This document shows, piece by piece, positions 53,279-55,311 of a DNA stretch of 55,311 nt. Position 1 is the first letter of the stretch; each line of letters opens with the position of its first letter. The notes beneath the pieces were generated by a model, which was not told the DNA's origin, did not search any database, and saw only the letters and a list, made by a program, of their open reading frames with translations. The translations under genes were made by a program, and so were the position numbers. The DNA is from Bacteroidota bacterium (GTDB taxonomy: Bacteria > Bacteroidota > Ignavibacteria > Ignavibacteriales > SURF-24), in NCBI GenBank assembly GCA_030706145.1, contig JAUZPB010000018.1, positions 1-55,311 of the forward strand. Reading direction: 5' to 3'.

Positions 53279-55311
53279 ATGCAAAGATTCTTTATGAGTA
53301 TCATTCTGATCATTGTATGTTGCAGCATTCAGATTATGGCTCAAAAAAATCCTTCTGGTACTGTCAGTGGTTTTGTTTACGATAATGCAAACGGCGAGGC
53401 CCTCATTGGCGCAAATGTCCATTTTGAGGATCTTGGAATTGGAACAACTACAAACTTGAGTGGCTATTTTGCAATTCCCAATGTCCCATTTGGAAATCAG
53501 ATTCTTAATATCAGTTATCTTGGTTATAAGTCACAACAAATAAAACTTAAAGTTTCAAAAGAAAACAATATACTAAAGATTAAGCTGGAACTTGATGCCC
53601 TTCAAACCAAAGAAATTGTTATTGCCGCTGACTCAGTTAGAACAATTGATAAGTTATTTTCAAAACCAGTATCAAAGATTGAACTAAGTTCAAAACAAAT
53701 CAATAATGTCCCCAGAGTTATTGAGGCTGATTTACTACGTTCACTGCAAACTTTGCCTGGTATACAATCTCTTTCTGACTTTTCAAGTGCTCTTTATATT
53801 AGAGGTGGTACACCTGACCAAAATCTTTATTTAATTGATGGCACTGATGTATATAATCCAGAACACGCCTTTGGCTTATTCTCAACTTTTAATACAAATG
53901 CAATTAAAAAAGTCGAACTTTCTAAAGGCGGTTTTAGTGCAGAATATGGTGGAAGACTTTCATCTATATTGAATGTTACTAATCTTGATGGAAATAGAAA
54001 CCACTTTCAGGGTGATGCTAGTATTAGCCTCTTAGCTGCTTCAACTACTCTTCAGATGCCTTTGGGCTCATTTGGCTCTATCTCTGGCTCGATTAGAAGA
54101 ACTTACCTTGATAAGACAGTAGCAGAGTTTGTGGACGAAATCCCTGACTATTATTTCTATGATGGAAATCTTAAGGCTTTCTTCGATATCAGCCCAAAGA
54201 ATAAACTAATTGCAAGTTTCTATGGCGGGCAAGATAAGCTTGACTATAAGTTTGATAAGAAAGCTGAAAATCCTATCGGCTTCCAGCTCGACTGGGGAAA
54301 TACTACGGGGAGTTTGAACTGGAAAACAATTTTTAATCCGGAACTCTTTGCCAATTTCTGGATTACTGCTAGCCATTTCAGATCTTATTTTAATTTCGAA
54401 GAAGCAAAGGTCAAAGAGGAAAATGTTATTAACGACCTGACATTCAAGGGGAGCTTGGAATACTATATGTCAAAGTATTTCAATCTTAAATTCGGTTTTG
54501 AACAAAAGAACATTGATGGCCTGTTAAAGGATGATTTTCAGGATGGAAAGGTGGATGTTAGTAAAAGAAGAACTCTTTATACTTCATATGTTACTGCTAA
54601 CTGGAAACCATCTGACCTCTGGGATATTGAAACTGGCCTTCGCGCAGATTACTTTCATTCAGATAAAGACTATAAAGATTTTGACCCTAGATTTTCAATT
54701 AAATACAGGCTTACTGAAACTACAGACCTGAAGTTTTCAACAGGCATTTTCCACCAGTATGTTCATAGGATGCCAAGAGGTGTACTGACAAGCATTTGGC
54801 TAACTTCAGATGAAAACTATAAGGGATCAAGTTCATGCCACTATATTCTTGGATTCCAAAAAGAGATCAGTCAGATATACGAGTTTGAATTAGAAGGGTA
54901 TTACAAAACATATAATGATATTTATTCTTATAATCAAAATTTCCTTGCAGATATTAAAGCTGGCAGATTTGATGAACAGAATAACCCGGTTTACAATAAT
55001 TCAAAAGGCCTGTTAGACCACGGCAATGGTAATTCTCTTGGGGTCGAACTCCTGATACGAAAAGATGATGGCGCAATAACTGGCTGGATAGGTTATTCTC
55101 TTTCGAGAACTGAATATAAAGTAGATGGAATAAATATGGATAGGTCTTTTGTCCCACGCCACGACAGATCTTCTACTATGAATCTGATGTCAAATATTGA
55201 TATTAATGCATTCTTTGACGAAATAAAAGATGAGAGCGCAACTAATGAACACTCATCTAAGTGGCTCCTGGGAGTAAATTTTGTCTTTGCTACTGGCCAG
55301 CCAATTACTAT
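53279..55311 (+). CDS. TonB-dependent receptor, 3' end outside the window
   Basis: This open frame runs from ATG at 53279 (GGAGAGAT ribosome-binding region) to the window end without a stop, giving 677 codons. It has a signal peptide (about 1-22) and a carboxypeptidase-like regulatory domain (about 27-115, GFVYDNANGEALIGANV). The plug (about 140-240) has EADLLRSLQTLPGI, ALYIRGGTPDQNLYLIDGT and KGGFSAEYGGRLSS; the start of the barrel follows. It has no STN domain, unlike the receptor at 39.6-42.2 kb, so it cannot signal through a FecR-type protein. It is transcribed away from the ABC operon. Substrate unknown. Confidence 0.92.
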   Translation, partial: MQRFFMSIILIIVCCSIQIMAQKNPSGTVSGFVYDNANGEALIGANVHFEDLGIGTTTNLSGYFAIPNVPFGNQILNISYLGYKSQQIKLKVSKENNILKIKLELDALQTKEIVIAADSVRTIDKLFSKPVSKIELSSKQINNVPRVIEADLLRSLQTLPGIQSLSDFSSALYIRGGTPDQNLYLIDGTDVYNPEHAFGLFSTFNTNAIKKVELSKGGFSAEYGGRLSSILNVTNLDGNRNHFQGDASISLLAASTTLQMPLGSFGSISGSIRRTYLDKTVAEFVDEIPDYYFYDGNLKAFFDISPKNKLIASFYGGQDKLDYKFDKKAENPIGFQLDWGNTTGSLNWKTIFNPELFANFWITASHFRSYFNFEEAKVKEENVINDLTFKGSLEYYMSKYFNLKFGFEQKNIDGLLKDDFQDGKVDVSKRRTLYTSYVTANWKPSDLWDIETGLRADYFHSDKDYKDFDPRFSIKYRLTETTDLKFSTGIFHQYVHRMPRGVLTSIWLTSDENYKGSSSCHYILGFQKEISQIYEFELEGYYKTYNDIYSYNQNFLADIKAGRFDEQNNPVYNNSKGLLDHGNGNSLGVELLIRKDDGAITGWIGYSLSRTEYKVDGINMDRSFVPRHDRSSTMNLMSNIDINAFFDEIKDESATNEHSSKWLLGVNFVFATGQPIT

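Noticed and set aside
1-55311. CRISPR arrays, insertion sequences and rRNA genes
   Set aside because: No regularly spaced direct repeats, transposase frames or rRNA-like conserved sequence were found on reading both strands.

Overview
The window comes from a low-GC, Gram-negative, motile bacterium of the Bacteroidota/Chlorobi (FCB) branch, most likely an Ignavibacteria-type organism. Four things point there: C-terminal secretion tags of the form NYPNPFNPST on two exported proteins (type IX secretion), a Bacteroidetes-style ECF sigma / FecR / STN-TonB-receptor unit, a b558-type succinate dehydrogenase with one diheme cytochrome subunit, and Kdo/LPS assembly genes. The phylum is an inference from these features, not a database result.

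Left part (1-7.6 kb): a tight plus-strand chemotaxis operon with a HEAT-repeat protein, cheR, two cheY genes, a cheZ-like phosphatase gene, cheA and cheB, followed by a small unknown gene. No cheW, receptor or flagellar gene is present. Then come sdhCAB (8.0-11.4 kb) with its terminator, a gene-poor stretch, a large acidic unknown protein, obg, and an elongator tRNA-Met placed directly in front of secG under a near-consensus promoter.

Middle part (16-28.9 kb): mostly housekeeping and envelope genes on both strands. These are a PBP4-type peptidase, a LOG-family protein, ribosomal protein S21, a zinc-ribbon protein, an ECF sigma/anti-sigma pair, an M14 carboxypeptidase, a Ste24-like M48 protease, gatC, a kdsB interrupted by one in-frame TGA, a PLP enzyme of the D-cysteine desulfhydrase/ACC deaminase family, a HIT protein, a lone B12-binding mutase domain and a membrane acyltransferase.

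28.9-35.3 kb: ruvB, then kdsA, a divergent kdsC-like gene, kdsD, lptC-like, ostA/lptA-like and lptB. This run covers Kdo synthesis and lipopolysaccharide export. Next, on the minus strand, are a CoA-acylating aldehyde dehydrogenase whose C-terminal helix looks like a microcompartment targeting peptide, and a small helix-turn-helix protein.

37.8-47.6 kb: an ECF sigma factor with a hydrophobic C-terminal tail, its FecR-type regulator, an STN-containing TonB receptor, and two proteins with type IX secretion tags (a BNR-type propeller protein and a subtilisin-like protease). This is the best candidate here for a little-described functional unit: signal-sensing receptor, secreted protease and secreted propeller protein. 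The right end holds a LiaF/LytS/LytT-type envelope-stress operon, an ABC-2 exporter with a LolA-like protein, and the 5' part of a second TonB-dependent receptor that runs off the window.
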